Origin: Proteiniphilum sp.
GTDB taxonomy: Bacteria > Bacteroidota > Bacteroidia > Bacteroidales > Dysgonomonadaceae
Length of the DNA stretch: 15,961 nucleotides
Reading direction: 5' to 3'
NCBI GenBank assembly: GCA_031255275.1
Contig: JAIRSV010000047.1
Span: 1 to 15,961 of the forward strand
The first letter of the stretch is position 1, and every line of letters begins with the position of its first letter. The notes below the pieces were generated by a model that saw only the letters and a list, made by a program, of their open reading frames with translations, was not told the origin of the DNA and did not search any database. Positions 15,181 to 15,961 of the stretch are shown here, in pieces. The translations under genes were made by a program, and so were the position numbers.

Positions 15181-15234
15181 GCGGCACTCACGCCCTCCCG
15201 CTGTCCGGGGGCGAGCCGTGAAGCGATGTGCCGC
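15181..15234. terminator. Structured element between convergent genes, probable terminator
   Basis: GCGGCAC (15181-15187) pairs with GTGCCGC (15228-15234). Inside it TCACG (15188-15192) pairs with CGTGA (15217-15221), and a CCC/GGG stretch can extend the stem inwards, with a 6-nt bulge on the 3' side. The element lies between the stop of the plus-strand hydrolase and the stop of the minus-strand XRE gene, where a bidirectional terminator is expected. A T7 run follows on the plus strand at 15253-15259, but about 18 nt beyond the stem, so it is not a textbook intrinsic terminator. Confidence 0.45.
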
Positions 15235-15238
15235 ATCA

Positions 15239-15535
15239 TCACATATTAAGGATTTTTTTGTACACCACGTGAAGTTCCTCCTTCATCTGATGTATATCGG
15301 CGGAAAGGTTTTCAAGGCCGTACGCACTGCCGTCCTCCCTTACCAGCTCGGAAACTTCGACTTTGAGATAGTCGGCGATCTGCACCAGGCGCATGAATGG
15401 GATATTCGTCTCACCACGCTCGATTTTGGCATACGACGTAACGGATATGTCAATATCGAATGCCACATCCTCCTGTTTCAAACCCAGCAATCTTCTTTTG
15501 GCTGAAATATTTTTACCAAGTTTAACCAGATCCAT
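15239..15535 (-). CDS. XRE-family helix-turn-helix regulator
   Basis: A 98-residue DNA-binding protein. Residues about 5-60 form an XRE/Cro-CI domain: KLGKNISAKRRLLGLKQEDV leads into the second helix, SVTSYAKIERGETNIP is the recognition helix and turn, and MRLVQIADYLKV is the closing helix. The C-terminal part (about 73-98) is a short amphipathic helix that may dimerise. It is convergent to the peptidoglycan operon and divergent from the acyltransferase gene. A perfect -7 box lies only 4 nt before its ATG. Natural targets are its own promoter and the 12-bp palindrome in the divergent region (15583-15594); control of the salvage operon is possible but unsupported by any shared site that I can see. 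Confidence 0.88.
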   Translation of the reverse strand: MDLVKLGKNISAKRRLLGLKQEDVAFDIDISVTSYAKIERGETNIPFMRLVQIADYLKVEVSELVREDGSAYGLENLSADIHQMKEELHVVYKKILNM

Positions 15536-15539
15536 ACTG

Positions 15540-15547
15540 CAAATGTA
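15540..15547 (-). promoter_or_regulatory. -7 box of the XRE gene, near-leaderless
   Basis: On the minus strand this reads TACATTTG, an exact match to TAnnTTTG. The start codon (15535-15533) follows after 4 nt, so transcription would begin at or next to the ATG. No TTG is seen at the -33 position. Confidence 0.45.
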
Positions 15548-15582
15548 GATATTAATACCTTCTCGATACTATACCCTCAGCG

Positions 15583-15594
15583 TACAGTACTGTA
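15583..15594. promoter_or_regulatory. 12-bp perfect palindrome, probable operator
   Basis: TACAGTACTGTA is a perfect palindrome lying in the divergent intergenic region, 36 bp upstream of the XRE -7 box on one side and about 20 bp upstream of the -33 element of the acyltransferase on the other. This is a normal position for an operator read by the adjacent XRE protein. Binding is inference. Confidence 0.45.
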
Positions 15595-15613
15595 ACTGAA
15601 AGTTGCTGTTTTG

Positions 15614-15645
15614 TTTGGAGATTATAATTATTAGATATAGTTTTG
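15614..15645 (+). promoter_or_regulatory. Bacteroidetes-type promoter for the MBOAT gene
   Basis: TTTG at 15614-15617 and TAGTTTTG at 15638-15645 match the -33 (TTTG) and -7 (TAnnTTTG) elements with 20 nt between them, the spacing expected of the Bacteroidetes primary sigma factor. Transcription would begin near 15650, leaving about 15 nt before the ATG. This is the best complete promoter in the window. Confidence 0.65.
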
Positions 15646-15665
15646 CAACCTAAAGTTACTTTATT

Positions 15666-15961
15666 ATGCTGTTCAATTCCATAGAATTCATCATCTTTCT
15701 TCCTGCGGTCTTCCTGTTATACTGGTTTGTATTCAAAAAAACGAATCTGCAAAACGTATTCGTCATCGCCGCAAGCTACCTGTTTTACGGCTGGTGGGAC
15801 TGGCGTTTCCTGTGCCTGATCGCCCTCACCTCGCTGTGCAGCTACCTCAGCGGCCTCGGCATCGAACGCTGTGAGGGCAGCAGAAACATGCAGCGGAAAA
15901 TCAGCGCCGCGAACATCGTGCTGAATCTGCTCATCCTTTGCTGCTTCAAATACTTCAACTT
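15666..15961 (+). CDS. MBOAT-family O-acyltransferase (AlgI/PatA/DltB-like), 3' partial
   Basis: The first 98 codons of a membrane-bound O-acyltransferase; the window ends inside it. The N-terminus MLFNSIEFIIFLPAVFLLYW, then NVFVIAASYLFYGWWDWRFL and the closing ILCCFKYFN are hallmark sequences of AlgI-like proteins. These move an acyl group, usually acetyl, across the inner membrane to modify an extracytoplasmic polysaccharide. The catalytic His would lie beyond the window. It is divergent from the XRE gene and has its own promoter, so it is not part of the salvage operon. The acceptor polymer is unknown; peptidoglycan, capsule and lipopolysaccharide are all candidates, and genes beyond the edge would decide. 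Confidence 0.9.
   Translation, partial: MLFNSIEFIIFLPAVFLLYWFVFKKTNLQNVFVIAASYLFYGWWDWRFLCLIALTSLCSYLSGLGIERCEGSRNMQRKISAANIVLNLLILCCFKYFN

Noticed and set aside
15181..15234. Integron attC-like recombination site
   Set aside because: It lacks the R and L core sites (GTTRRRY type) and no integrase is present; convergent gene order makes a terminator-like role simpler.

Overview
The window looks like a Bacteroidales chromosome, most likely a GC-rich relative of Tannerella. Ten plus-strand genes with mostly short gaps form a peptidoglycan (MurNAc) salvage operon. Its murT-murK-murQ core is the arrangement described in Tannerella forsythia. Bacteroidetes-type -7 promoter boxes (TAnnTTTG) and the lack of clear Shine-Dalgarno sequences fit the same phylum. 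The species guess is inference, and GC was judged by eye, not counted.

Layout: (1) Positions 1-1193 hold no convincing gene. They carry two 21-bp-periodic tandem arrays (234-623 and 693-839), several hairpins, a perfect -7 box at 1010-1017 and an inverted repeat at 1142-1161 just ahead of the first gene. (2) 1194-15140 is the operon: Na+/solute symporter; large exported protein of the 'xanthan lyase' annotation group that I read as a divergent Amidase_3 hydrolase interrupted by a golvesin-type domain; two-lobed GT2-like glycosyltransferase; SpoIID/LytB-like glycan-cleaving protein; AmpG permease; NamZ (DUF1343) exo-muramidase; MurT MurNAc transporter; MurK kinase; MurQ etherase; exported alpha/beta-hydrolase. 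(3) 15141-15238 is a structured convergent intergenic stretch. (4) A small XRE regulator lies on the minus strand. (5) A divergent intergenic region with a 12-bp palindrome leads into a plus-strand MBOAT acyltransferase cut by the window end.

How it would work: the amidase strips stem peptides and NamZ releases MurNAc outside the inner membrane. MurT imports MurNAc, MurK phosphorylates it and MurQ converts MurNAc-6-P to GlcNAc-6-P plus D-lactate. AmpG would import anhydro-muropeptides or GlcNAc-anhydroMurNAc. The symporter may carry a further product, and the terminal esterase-like hydrolase may remove a blocking acyl group. The places of the glycosyltransferase and the signal-less SpoIID protein are not explained by the known pathway and are the best leads for undescribed biology, together with the phased repeat arrays upstream and an 8-bp tandem repeat abutting the murQ start codon.
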